DNA from: Flavobacteriales bacterium 34_180_T64
GTDB taxonomy: Bacteria; Bacteroidota; Bacteroidia; Flavobacteriales; Flavobacteriaceae
DNA: 64,000 nucleotides
NCBI GenBank assembly: GCA_002162765.1
Contig: MAAR01000011.1
Location: forward strand, 186,001 to 250,000
Reading direction: 5' to 3'
Numbering within the stretch: the first letter of the stretch is position 1; every line of letters begins with the position of its first letter. This document shows positions 52,788 through 61,845 of this stretch, one piece after another. Under the pieces are notes generated by a model. The model was not told the origin of the DNA. It ran no database searches and saw only the letters and a program-made list of their open reading frames with translations. The translations under genes were made by a program, and so were the position numbers.

Positions 52788-53363
52788 ATGACAACAATTG
52801 AAAGTTTAAGTTACGACGTAAAAACAATCGAGAATGCACCTGAAAACTCAAAACCAGCTTTACAAGCAGCAAAAAATGCTTATGGGTTTGTGCCTAACCT
52901 TTTAGGAACTATGGCAAATCATCCAGCGTTATTAAAAAACTATTGGGAAGGAAGTGCGAACCTAGATGCAAATAGTACGTTTACAGCAAAAGAGCAACAA
53001 GTAGCATACCTTGCTGCAAGTTATGAGAATAACTGTCATTATTGTATGGCAGCTCATACTTCTATTGGACAAATGCATAAAATAGATCAAGATATTCTAG
53101 ATGCGCTTCGCACAGGGACTGAAATTCCTAATGCCAAATTGGAAGCATTAAGCCAATACGTTAAAGCAACTACAATAAGCAGAGGGCGTGTTTCTCAAGA
53201 TGATATAGATGCTTTCTTAGCAGCAGGTTATGCGCAAGAAAATGTACTTGAGGTAATTACAATTGTAAGCCTTAAAGTGATGACTAACTATATCAACTTT
53301 GTTGCACAAACAAAAGTAGATAGCGCTTTTGAACCTAATGCTTGGGAAAAGTTAATGGTATAA
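52788..53363 (+). CDS. carboxymuconolactone decarboxylase / AhpD-like protein
   Basis: A CMD-fold helical protein of 191 aa with the AhpD-type redox site: E80, C83-H-Y-C86 and H90 (ENNCHYCMAAH). Relatives act as alkylhydroperoxidases or as disulfide carriers. The neighbour at 53441 is a redoxin with its own C-x-x-C, so the two may form a thiol-based peroxide or electrophile scavenging pair (inference). It belongs to the TetR operon set, 99 bp after the dehalogenase-like gene. Confidence 0.85.
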   Translation: MTTIESLSYDVKTIENAPENSKPALQAAKNAYGFVPNLLGTMANHPALLKNYWEGSANLDANSTFTAKEQQVAYLAASYENNCHYCMAAHTSIGQMHKIDQDILDALRTGTEIPNAKLEALSQYVKATTISRGRVSQDDIDAFLAAGYAQENVLEVITIVSLKVMTNYINFVAQTKVDSAFEPNAWEKLMV

Positions 53364-53440
53364 TTAATCAGTGTTTTTTAGGAATCCGTCATGCATAAAA
53401 GATATTGGCGGGTTTCTATTAGCAAATAAATCAAAAATAT

Positions 53441-53989
53441 ATGTTAGTAGGATCAAAAATGATTGCATTAGGAAGTAAAGCACCTGATTTTGCATTAAAA
53501 GATACAGTCTCAGGAAAAACACTAATACTTTCTGAATTAAAGTCGAATGTAGGAACAGTAATCGTATTCATCTGTAATCACTGTCCATTTGTACACCACA
53601 TCAATTCTAAATTGGTTGAAGTAGCAAATAAATATCAAGCAAAAGGAGTTCAGTTTATAGCGATTAGTAGCAACGATGCAGACTTCTATCCACAAGATGG
53701 ACCAGAGATGATGAATCGAGTAGCGAAAAATGAAGGATACTCTTTTCCTTATTTATACGACGAATCTCAAAAAGTAGGCCTTGCTTATCAAGCAGAATGT
53801 ACGCCAGATTTCTTTGTGTTTGGTGAAAATTTGGAACTAGTATATAGAGGTCGATTCGACGAGACGAGACCAAATAGGGGACGTCCAACTGGAAGCGAAT
53901 TGTCTGAAGCATTAGATGCTTTAATATCAGGAAGAGAAATTTCACAAGAACAATATCCAAGTATTGGATGCAGCATTAAGTGGAAGTAA
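53441..53989 (+). CDS. redoxin / thioredoxin-fold protein
   Basis: An AhpC/TSA-type thioredoxin fold with APDFALKDTVSGK, the active-site C45-N-H-C48 (FICNHCPFVHH), FIAISSNDAD and the cis-Pro strand ECTPDFFVFG. The NHCPFV sequence is typical of cytosolic redoxins in Bacteroidota that resemble peroxiredoxin-like thiol oxidoreductases. The first ATG (53441) is used here; an internal Met at residue 7 would also serve. It shares the operon with the AhpD-like gene. Confidence 0.83.
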   Translation: MLVGSKMIALGSKAPDFALKDTVSGKTLILSELKSNVGTVIVFICNHCPFVHHINSKLVEVANKYQAKGVQFIAISSNDADFYPQDGPEMMNRVAKNEGYSFPYLYDESQKVGLAYQAECTPDFFVFGENLELVYRGRFDETRPNRGRPTGSELSEALDALISGREISQEQYPSIGCSIKWK

Positions 53990-54093
53990 ATAATTAGGGA
54001 AGCAAGATTAATAGCAAGATTCTTTAATGTCCTCGATGAATTTATATTAAGTGAGTAGAGGACATTATTTAAAGTTCACAAAATGAATATATC

Positions 54094-54885
54094 ATGAAAA
54101 ATAAAATAAATGCATTACTTATAACAGGAGGTCATTGGTATGATGCTGAGCCATTTTTTGAAATGATTTCAGATTTAGAAAGTTGGGGTAATAACGTTGA
54201 AATTAATTGGACTCATGTATCTCAACCATTAGCACAAGATTATTTTAAACCAAAGAAAGCAGAACTGTTTGACGTATTTGTAATGTACGATATGCCAGGA
54301 GTAACTTTTACAGGGAGTGTGCCTAGATTTTCATTACAAGAACCATCAGAGGAACATAAACAAGATTTTTTAAATTTACTTGAGTTTGGTAAACCATTTG
54401 TCTTTTTGCATCATGCTATAGCAAGTTGGCCTACTTGGTCAGAATTTGCAGAAATTGTTGGTGGACGTTTCCATTTTGTACCAGGTGAATTGAGAGGGGA
54501 AAGTATTTCTGGATCTGGGTATCGTTTTAATGTACAACAAGAAATAGAAGTATTGGATACTTCTCATCCTATCGTTAAAGGTTTTAGTAATTCATTTCAA
54601 ATCAATGATGAAATTTATATGTATACCGTTTTTGAAGAAGATGTAATACCATTATTGCGTAATACAAACTTTAAATTTATTCCAGAAAACTTCTATCATG
54701 GAGGTGATGATTTTAAAAGTCATTCTGAAGGAAGTGATTTAGTGGCTTGGACAAAAACCTATAAAAATTCACCAATAGCCTATGTAATGTTTGGTCATGG
54801 GCCAAAGGTTTATTATGATAAACACTATAGAAGTTTAGTTGTAAATTCAATAAAATGGGCTACAAGTAATAAGACGGCTGACTAG
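54094..54885 (+). CDS. ThuA-domain protein
   Basis: A ThuA-like (class I glutamine-amidotransferase-like) fold of 263 aa with LLITGGHWYDAEPFFEMI at the N-terminus, DVFVMYDMPG, FVFLHHAIASWPTWSEFAEIVGGRF, and VAWTKTYKNSPIAYVMFGHG near the end. Family members are linked to trehalose and other sugar metabolism, but the biochemistry is not firmly known. Its presence in a TetR-controlled detoxification cluster is unexpected. No signal peptide, so cytosolic. Confidence 0.83.
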   Translation: MKNKINALLITGGHWYDAEPFFEMISDLESWGNNVEINWTHVSQPLAQDYFKPKKAELFDVFVMYDMPGVTFTGSVPRFSLQEPSEEHKQDFLNLLEFGKPFVFLHHAIASWPTWSEFAEIVGGRFHFVPGELRGESISGSGYRFNVQQEIEVLDTSHPIVKGFSNSFQINDEIYMYTVFEEDVIPLLRNTNFKFIPENFYHGGDDFKSHSEGSDLVAWTKTYKNSPIAYVMFGHGPKVYYDKHYRSLVVNSIKWATSNKTAD

Positions 54886-54928
54886 GTATTAGAGAAAGAA
54901 ACAAAAGAAATTAATAAATAAAACAATT

Positions 54929-55213
54929 ATGACACTTACAATTATTGCATCAGTAATAGTAAAAGAAGAATTTTTACAAGATACTAAATTAAGAATGTTG
55001 GATTTAGTAGAACAAAGTAAGCAAGAAAAAGGATGCTTAAAATATACTTTGCATCAAGATAATAAAAACTCGGATACCTTCCTTTTTATTGAAAATTGGC
55101 AATCTAAAACACTTTGGGAAAAGCATCTTGAAAGTTTACATGTTCAATCGTTTGTTAAAGAAACAGAAAATAGCATTGTTGAATTTAGTGTTCAAGAAAT
55201 GAGTCAAATTTAA
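54929..55213 (+). CDS. antibiotic biosynthesis monooxygenase (ABM) family protein, YgiN-like
   Basis: A 94-aa dimeric ferredoxin-like fold with TIIASVIVKEEFLQDTKLRMLDLV, KEKGCLKYTLHQDNKNSDTFLFIENWQSKTLWEKHL and a final strand. The motif set matches YgiN-type quinol monooxygenases. In E. coli, ygiN pairs functionally with mdaB in a quinone redox cycle, and an MdaB-like gene is encoded at 46709. It is the last gene of the block; a long dispersed element begins about 25 bp later. Confidence 0.85.
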   Translation: MTLTIIASVIVKEEFLQDTKLRMLDLVEQSKQEKGCLKYTLHQDNKNSDTFLFIENWQSKTLWEKHLESLHVQSFVKETENSIVEFSVQEMSQI

Positions 55214-55237
55214 AACTAGTTTTAATACTCAATTAAC

Positions 55238-56280
55238 TTGGCCTCATAAAATTTTGGTAAAACAATAAGGTGAAGTGAGCGTCCATATTTTAGGCTATAC
55301 AAATGTAATGATCCAGTGGATGATTGTATTTGGATACAGTTCTTTACGAAATGCTCTTTTCAAATTGTATTTGCTTAAAAATGTACACTGTACATTTTCT
55401 TAACACCAAATAGTCTAAAATATAGCGAATGAGCCGTAAATTGTTTCCAAAATTATATGCAGCCTTGAATTTTTGTTTCTTTTGTTTCAAGACAAAAGAT
55501 AATGAATCATTTAAAAAAGGATTAATTGAAGTTCTATAGTTAACAAGTGCATAGAATTTTATTTTTACTCACTACTTTAATTATTTGCAAAAACTTTAAA
55601 GGAGTTCGTGAATCTTGTAAAAACTCGATTTCATAAAATTTATGCTCTTGTGGCAAACTCATGAGAATCGTCTAAAATTTTTTATTACGTACATTTTATC
55701 GAATACGCGATTTTTAATAAGTGCAAAAAGGTTAGCTTTTATTTTGGCGTTGGCAAGCGTTGGATAATTGTGTGTAAAATAAATTGCCATAGCAATTTGA
55801 TTTTATAAAACAATCGAGCGCTTGGTAGCGGCTATTTTACATAACGGCTAATTATAGATACAAATGTTTTTAAATGCTGCGAAGCAAACCGCTTATTAGT
55901 TTAATGACCCAAGTTCCAATTATTCTAATGGAATACAATGCTTCTGGGATATTTTACATAATACTACATTATAGCTATCAATTAAAACTTAAACATTCTA
56001 GCCGTAATTTCTTTAAACATAATTATTAACGATATAGAACACTGGCGTGTCGCTATATCTATAATTATGTTCAATAGCCTAAAAAACGGCTATACAGAAA
56101 TTACTAAGCAATTGTACTATAATGTTCTGCGTTATGTAACTTGAGCTTTGGTTAAAAGCGAAAGTTCTTCTCAAGTTTTTTAAAAAAATTTCTTCTCATC
56201 AGTTTCTTTAAAAATGTAATGGAATACTCTTTGCCCGAAGCGACGATAGGAGCGAAGTGGGAATGTGTATGAAATGGCTA
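55238..56280 (+). repeat. long dispersed element, copy B
   Basis: About 1.04 kb with no gene, fully spanning the gap between the ABM gene and the restriction operon. Block order matches copy A: CTTGGCCTCATAAAATTTTG, GGATGATTGTAT, the palindrome AATGTACACTGTACATT at 55380-55396, TTAACACCAAATAGTCTA, ATGCAGCCTTGAATTTTTG, TTGGCGTTGGCAAGCG pairing with CGCTTGG, the AAATTGC/GCAATTT hairpin (55781-55798), the left inverted end TTACATAACGGCTAATTATAG-like (55838-55858), the double hairpin, the right inverted end (56117-56139), the AACTTGAGCTTTGG/AAAGCGAAAGTT stem and the terminus GGAATGTGTATGAAATG. Sequence between blocks differs from copy A, so the copies have been diverging. Confidence 0.85.
56004..56104 (+). 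other. covarying double hairpin inside element copy B
   Basis: Outer stem GTAATTTCT (56004) with AGAAATTAC (56096). First arm: AACATAATTAT (56016) with ATAATTATGTT (56061), GATATAG (56031) with CTATATC (56053), tip ACAC-TGGC-GTGT. Second arm: ATAGCC (56074) with GGCTAT (56088). The partner structure is at 49405-49499. Confidence 0.78.
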
Positions 56281-56366
56281 ATTTATCTAACGATTTAATT
56301 TTATCTCAAATTATGATATATAATTAAATAATTATCCTATTTTTAATCTTCAAATCCCTAAGTATA

Positions 56367-56564
56367 ATGAATCGTATTAAGGAAGTACTTGAAGAGAAAG
56401 GAATCAAGCAAACATGGCTAGCCGAAAAGCTCAAAAAGAGCTACAATATGGTGAACTCATATGTGCAAAATAGGAGGCAACCAAGTATTGAGGATTTAAA
56501 CAAGATAGCCAACATACTAAATGTTGATGTTAAAGAACTTTTAGTAAGCAGTAAGCATGAATAA
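56367..56564 (+). CDS. XRE-family regulator (restriction-modification controller-like)
   Basis: A 65-aa HTH protein: MNRIKEVLEEKGIKQTWLAEK, then SYNMVNSYVQNRRQPSIEDLNKIANIL. Small Cro-like proteins of this size directly upstream of restriction genes often act as controllers that delay nuclease expression. It overlaps the HsdR gene by 8 nt, so it is translated from the same message and likely autoregulates the operon. Its DNA site is not obvious in the 87 bp between copy B and its ATG. Confidence 0.85.
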   Translation: MNRIKEVLEEKGIKQTWLAEKLKKSYNMVNSYVQNRRQPSIEDLNKIANILNVDVKELLVSSKHE

Positions 56565-58926
56565 AAAAGACCTCTCCGAAAGAGACATTTGCTCAAAGTT
56601 TATTAATCCTGCTATTATACAAGCTGGATGGAATATGCGTACACAAATTCGTGAGGAAGTATCATTTACAGATGGTCGAATCATTGTTCAAGGAAAATTA
56701 TATGCTCGTGGCAAACAAAAAAGAGCAGATTACATTTTATACTATAAACCAAATATCCCAATTGCTATTATTGAAGCTAAAGATAATAAGCATAAGGTTG
56801 GTGATGGTATGCAACAAGCGTTAGAATATTCTGAAATATTACACATACCTTTTGTGTTTACATCCAATGGCGATGGTTTTGTATTTCATGACAAAACGGG
56901 ATTGTCTAAACAAGTAGAGCAAGAGATTGGATTACATGAATTTCCTTCTCCAGAAGAACTATGGTTAAAATATTCAAAGCATAAAGGATTAGATACACCA
57001 GAAGTACAGAATTTGGTAACCCAAGATTACTATGCTGATAATAGTGGTATGTCGCCAAGATATTATCAACAGAATGCAGTCAATAGAACTGTTGAAGCTA
57101 TAGCAAAAGGACAAAGTCGAATTATACTAGTAATGGCTACTGGTACAGGGAAGACCTATACCGCTTTTAATATTATATGGCGCCTTTGGAAAAATGGAAT
57201 CAAAAAGCGCATCTTATTTCTCGCAGATAGAAACGCACTATTAACCCAAACTAAAAATGGAGATTTTTCGCCTTTTGGGAATGACATCATGCATATTATC
57301 AAGAATAGAAAGATTGATAAGTCTTATCAAATCTATTTTGCTTTATATCAAGGGTTAACGAGTAACGATGAATCCAAAAACGCATATAAAGAGTTTAGTA
57401 GAGATTTCTTTGATTTAATCGTTATTGATGAGTGTCATAGAGGAAGTGCATCAGAAGCTTCAGCATGGAGAGATGTATTAACGTATTTTGATTCAGCAAC
57501 ACATATAGGTTTAACTGCTACACCAAAAGAAACCAAGGATGTTTCTAATATGGAATACTTTGGTGAACCTGTTTATACCTATTCTTTAAAACAAGGCATT
57601 GATGATGGTTTTTTAGCACCTTATAAAGTTGTGAGAATAGCTATGAATGTAGATGAAGGTTGGAGACCAACTACTGGTTTAGTTGATAAATACGGAAACG
57701 AAATAGAAGACCGAATTTATAACCTAAAAGATTATGACAAGACTTTAGTAATTGATGAACGTACCCAAGTTGTAGCTAAAAAAATAACAGAATACTTAAA
57801 AGCAGTAGACCGATTTGCAAAAACTATCGTGTTTTGCACAGATATAGATCATGCCAATCGAATGCGACAAGCATTAATTAATGAAAATGCTGATTTAGTT
57901 TCTAAGCATTGGAACTACTGTGTCAAGATTACTGGTGATGACGAAGTGGGTAAACAAGAGTTAGACAATTTTACAGATGTAGAAGAACGTTTTCCTGTAA
58001 TTGCTACAACGTCTAAAATGCTAACAACTGGTATTGACACTAAAATGGTAAAGTTCATTGTGCTTGAATCAAATATAGCATCCATGACAGAGTTTAAGCA
58101 AATTGTTGGACGAGGTACTAGAATTAGAGAAGCAGACGGAAAAGTGTTTTTTACAATTATGGATTTCAGGAAAGCAACCAACTTATTTGCAGATCCAGAT
58201 TTTGATGGTGATCCAGTACAAATTTATGAACCATCAGAAGATGAAACGGTTGTTCCACCAGAAAATGATGAATCATCAGAAATAATTGATGATTTAACTG
58301 ACGATGATATCGATTTTTTGCCACCTAGACCGAATATTGACATAAATGAAGAAGAAACGGAAATCAGGAAATACTATGTGAATAAAATCCCTGTTTCTGT
58401 TGCTAATGAACGTGTGCAGTATTATGGTAAAAACGGAAAGCTAATCACAGAATCATTAAAAGATTATACTAAAACCAATATTACAAAAGAATTCAGTTCT
58501 ATTGACGACTTCATACAAAAGTGGCAAACTACAGAGAGTAAAGAAGAGTTATTAGCAGAACTTGCAGAGCATGGCGTACTCATAGAAGCACTTCGCGAAG
58601 AAATAGGAAAAGATATGGATGCTTTTGATTTGATTTGCCATGTCGCATACGATAAACCAGCTTTAACTAGACAAGAACGCGCTAACAATGTTCGAAAGCG
58701 TAATTATTTCACAAAGTATGGTGATACAGCTCAGAGAGTATTATTAACACTACTAGATAAATACGAACAAGAAGGTATTATTTCCATAGAACAAGGCTCT
58801 ATACTTAGAGTTCAACCCTTGAGCCAAATGGGATCACCAGTAGAATTAGTGCGCGCTTTTGGTAAGAAGAAAGACTTTGAACAAGCGATTAAAGAATTAG
58901 AAAATGAAATATACAATATAGCATAA
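56557..58926 (+). CDS. hsdR: type I restriction enzyme, R subunit (motor and nuclease)
   Basis: N-terminal nuclease domain with the PD-(D/E)XK residues D58 and E73-A-K75 followed by a Q-x-x-x-Y-like segment, then an SF2 helicase with Walker A MATGTGKTYT, DEAH-type box VIDECHRG, GLTATP and the motif VI region QIVGRGTRI, and a C-terminal EcoEI-type domain. The length (789 aa) matches EcoEI-like R subunits. It translocates DNA and cuts unmethylated foreign DNA when bound to the HsdM-HsdS core. It overlaps hsdM by one base. Confidence 0.92.
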   Translation: MNKKDLSERDICSKFINPAIIQAGWNMRTQIREEVSFTDGRIIVQGKLYARGKQKRADYILYYKPNIPIAIIEAKDNKHKVGDGMQQALEYSEILHIPFVFTSNGDGFVFHDKTGLSKQVEQEIGLHEFPSPEELWLKYSKHKGLDTPEVQNLVTQDYYADNSGMSPRYYQQNAVNRTVEAIAKGQSRIILVMATGTGKTYTAFNIIWRLWKNGIKKRILFLADRNALLTQTKNGDFSPFGNDIMHIIKNRKIDKSYQIYFALYQGLTSNDESKNAYKEFSRDFFDLIVIDECHRGSASEASAWRDVLTYFDSATHIGLTATPKETKDVSNMEYFGEPVYTYSLKQGIDDGFLAPYKVVRIAMNVDEGWRPTTGLVDKYGNEIEDRIYNLKDYDKTLVIDERTQVVAKKITEYLKAVDRFAKTIVFCTDIDHANRMRQALINENADLVSKHWNYCVKITGDDEVGKQELDNFTDVEERFPVIATTSKMLTTGIDTKMVKFIVLESNIASMTEFKQIVGRGTRIREADGKVFFTIMDFRKATNLFADPDFDGDPVQIYEPSEDETVVPPENDESSEIIDDLTDDDIDFLPPRPNIDINEEETEIRKYYVNKIPVSVANERVQYYGKNGKLITESLKDYTKTNITKEFSSIDDFIQKWQTTESKEELLAELAEHGVLIEALREEIGKDMDAFDLICHVAYDKPALTRQERANNVRKRNYFTKYGDTAQRVLLTLLDKYEQEGIISIEQGSILRVQPLSQMGSPVELVRAFGKKKDFEQAIKELENEIYNIA

Positions 58927-60350
58927 TGAGTAACATAACAACCAACATAAAAGGCATACGCGATATCATGCGTAAAGACACAGGAGTCGATGGAGACGCA
59001 CAACGTATCTCTCAAATGGTATGGATGCTCTTCATGAAAATATTTGCCGATAAAGAAGAGGAATGGGAAATAACAATAGACAATTACGAGTCGCCTATTC
59101 CAGAAAAATTAAAATGGCAAAACTGGGCGGCAGACGATGAAGGCTTAACAGGTGATGCGTTAATGGAATTTATAGATAACGAACTATTCCCTACACTTAA
59201 AGATTTAGATATTACGATAAGTCCACAAGCCAATATTATTCGTTCTGTGTTTGATGATACTTACAACTATATGAAAAACGGAACACTCTTCCGTCAAGTA
59301 ATAAACGTTATAGATACAATAGACTTTAACAGCACAACAGAGCGTCATTTATTTAATGATATTTACGAAACCATTCTAAAAGAACTACAATCTGCTGGTT
59401 CTTCTGGCGAGTATTACACACCAAGAGCTGTCACACAGTTTATGGTAGATATGATTAATCCAAAATTAGGAGAAAGCATACTTGATCCTGCTTGTGGTAC
59501 AGGTGGTTTTTTGACTTGTTCAATAGACCATATTCGCGAACAAGTAAAAACACCCAAAGACCGAGATATACTGCAAACCTCTATTAGAGGGATTGAGAAA
59601 AAACCACTACCACATTTATTGTGTACTACCAATTTAATGCTTCATGGTTTTGATTTACCAGCAGTACGTAGAGATAATTTGTTAAGCAAACCATATGCAG
59701 ATTGGGGAGCAAAAGACAAATTAGATATTATCCTTACCAATCCACCTTTTGGAGGAGTAGAAGAAGATGGGACAGAAACCAACTTTCCGCAAAAATTTAG
59801 AACCAAAGAAACTGCCGATTTATTTTTAGCCTTAATTATTAAGTTGCTAAAAAATAATGGACGCTGCGCAGTAGTTTTACCAGATGGAACATTGTTTGGA
59901 GAAGGTGTGAAAACACGTATTAAAGAGGACTTAATGACTAAGTGTAATCTACATACCATAGTACGATTGCCAAATGGTGTATTCAACCCTTATACGGGTA
60001 TTAAAACCAATATTTTGTTTTTTGAAAAAGGCAAGCCAACTAAAGATGTTTGGTATTTTGAACATCCCTATCCAAATGGTGTAAAAAGTTACAACAAAGG
60101 AAAGCCTATAAATATCAAAGAATTCGATTTAGAAAAAGACTGGTGGAATAATCGTGAAGAAAATGAATATGCTTGGAAGGTCTCTGCAGAAAAAATTAAA
60201 AAAAGTAATTACAATTTAGACATTAAAAACCCTCACATTGGTGAGGCAGATAAAGTTTATACTAGTTCTGAGTTAATTGAGATGCTTACCGCAAAATTGA
60301 AGAATAGTTTAGAATTATTGAACGAAGTAAAAAAAGAAATTAAAGAATGA
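58926..60350 (+). CDS. hsdM: type I restriction-modification, M subunit (N6-adenine methyltransferase)
   Basis: An HsdM_N helical domain is followed by the SAM-binding motif I DPACGTGGF (188-196) and the catalytic motif IV N272-P-P-F275. SSGEYYTPRAVTQFMVDMI precedes motif I, as in other HsdM proteins. It methylates adenine in the HsdS-defined target, protecting host DNA. It overlaps hsdS by 4 nt (ATGA). The length (474 aa) is normal. Confidence 0.93.
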   Translation: MSNITTNIKGIRDIMRKDTGVDGDAQRISQMVWMLFMKIFADKEEEWEITIDNYESPIPEKLKWQNWAADDEGLTGDALMEFIDNELFPTLKDLDITISPQANIIRSVFDDTYNYMKNGTLFRQVINVIDTIDFNSTTERHLFNDIYETILKELQSAGSSGEYYTPRAVTQFMVDMINPKLGESILDPACGTGGFLTCSIDHIREQVKTPKDRDILQTSIRGIEKKPLPHLLCTTNLMLHGFDLPAVRRDNLLSKPYADWGAKDKLDIILTNPPFGGVEEDGTETNFPQKFRTKETADLFLALIIKLLKNNGRCAVVLPDGTLFGEGVKTRIKEDLMTKCNLHTIVRLPNGVFNPYTGIKTNILFFEKGKPTKDVWYFEHPYPNGVKSYNKGKPINIKEFDLEKDWWNNREENEYAWKVSAEKIKKSNYNLDIKNPHIGEADKVYTSSELIEMLTAKLKNSLELLNEVKKEIKE

Positions 60351-61843
60351 AATTAGAGCAACATAAAAATGTTTTTTATAAAAACATTGGTACTTATATG
60401 GCTCTAATAAATAATGAGCTAAAAAAGGAATATCCTCTAGAACCTTTATCTAATCATATAAAAATGGTTGGTGGTTATGCATTTAAGAGTAGTCATTACC
60501 TAAGTGAAGGCATACCTATTATTCGTATTTCAGATTTTCAGAATGAAAAAATTGTGCTGACAGGTGTTAAGTATTACGAAGAAAGTAACGATCTAGAACG
60601 ATACGAATTAACTGCAGGTGATGTTATTATTGCAATGACAGGAGGAACCATTGGCAAATTAGCAATAGTACAAGATGGTTTAGGAAAACTCTATTTAAAT
60701 CAAAGAGTTGGTAAGTTCCAAGTGTTAAATCCTAATGAATTTGAAGATGAATATGTCTATTGGCTGGCAAGAGGAATACAAGATATTGTTCAAAATTTGG
60801 GTTATGGCGGAGCACAACCTAATGTGAGTAATAAACAAATAGAGGCCCTAGAATTTACTTTTCCCGAAAGGAAAATTCAAAGAAAGATTATAGCTTTTTT
60901 AAATGATTTAAAAAAAAATAAAACAAATGGGCATTATTTTAATGCGAATGTTGAAAGCAAAATATCAAATATTCAAAACACTTCAATAAGATTAAATACT
61001 ATCAAAAACGATGCTGTTTTAAACGAGTCTCTTATTTTAAAACTTAAAGAAGCTATTCTACAAGAAGCTGTTCAAGGAAAACTCACATTAGATTGGAGAA
61101 CAAATAATCCTACTTCTGTAAATGCCTCTTTTTTATTAAAACATATTCAAGAAGAGAAAGCACAACTTATTAAAGATAAAAAAATAAAAAAGGAAAAACC
61201 ATTACCACCAATTGCCAAAGAAGATATTCCTTATATTTTACCTGAAGGTTGGGTTTGGTGCAAAATAGGTACAATAACGAGCGTTAGGGTTGGTTCTACG
61301 CCAGATAGAAAAACTGTTGAATATTGGAATGGAGATATACCTTGGGTATCAAGTGGAGAAGTAGCTAATAACTTCATTTATGATACAAAAGAAAAAATAA
61401 CGATAAGTGGTTTTAAAAATTCTTCAGTAAAACTCTATCCAGCTGGTACTGTTTTAGTTGCAATGATTGGTCAAGGAAAAACCAGAGGTCAGACATCTAT
61501 TCTAAAAATATCTGCTTCAACTAATCAAAATGTTGCAGGAATTGAAATATTTCATCAGTATTTAATTTCGGAATATTTATGGCAATTTTTTCTTTCTAGA
61601 TATGAAACAACAAGAAGTGCTGCGGTTGGAGGTAATCAACCCGCTCTAAATGGAGGTAAAATTAAGAATACATTATTTCCTTTACCACCATTAGAAGAAC
61701 AAAAAGTCATTGTACAAAGAGTAAATACTTTAATGGGTTTATGTGATAAGTTAGTGGAAGATGTACAACAAAGCCAAGAACAAAGTGATAAGTTAACTCA
61801 AAGTATTATGAGAGAATCTCTTGAGGTTAATACAACTTTTTAA
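60347..61843 (+). CDS. hsdS: type I restriction-modification, specificity subunit
   Basis: It has two target-recognition domains. The first (about residues 25-185) runs from EYPLEPLSNHIKMVGGYAFK to TFPERKIQRKIIAFLNDL. The second (about 290-470) runs from LPEGWVWCKIGTITSVRVGS to LPPLEEQKVIVQRVNTLMG. Helical conserved spacers follow each. It sets the bipartite DNA sequence for the complex; that sequence cannot be predicted here. The first TRD joint, between residues 185 and 240, contains a Lys/Asn-rich linker. The OLD-type gene follows 2 nt after its stop. Confidence 0.92.
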   Translation: MKLEQHKNVFYKNIGTYMALINNELKKEYPLEPLSNHIKMVGGYAFKSSHYLSEGIPIIRISDFQNEKIVLTGVKYYEESNDLERYELTAGDVIIAMTGGTIGKLAIVQDGLGKLYLNQRVGKFQVLNPNEFEDEYVYWLARGIQDIVQNLGYGGAQPNVSNKQIEALEFTFPERKIQRKIIAFLNDLKKNKTNGHYFNANVESKISNIQNTSIRLNTIKNDAVLNESLILKLKEAILQEAVQGKLTLDWRTNNPTSVNASFLLKHIQEEKAQLIKDKKIKKEKPLPPIAKEDIPYILPEGWVWCKIGTITSVRVGSTPDRKTVEYWNGDIPWVSSGEVANNFIYDTKEKITISGFKNSSVKLYPAGTVLVAMIGQGKTRGQTSILKISASTNQNVAGIEIFHQYLISEYLWQFFLSRYETTRSAAVGGNQPALNGGKIKNTLFPLPPLEEQKVIVQRVNTLMGLCDKLVEDVQQSQEQSDKLTQSIMRESLEVNTTF

Positions 61844-61845
61844 TT

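Noticed and set aside
48559-56280. Insertion sequence or transposon
   Set aside because: None of the element copies holds a transposase frame, and I cannot see flanking target-site duplications.
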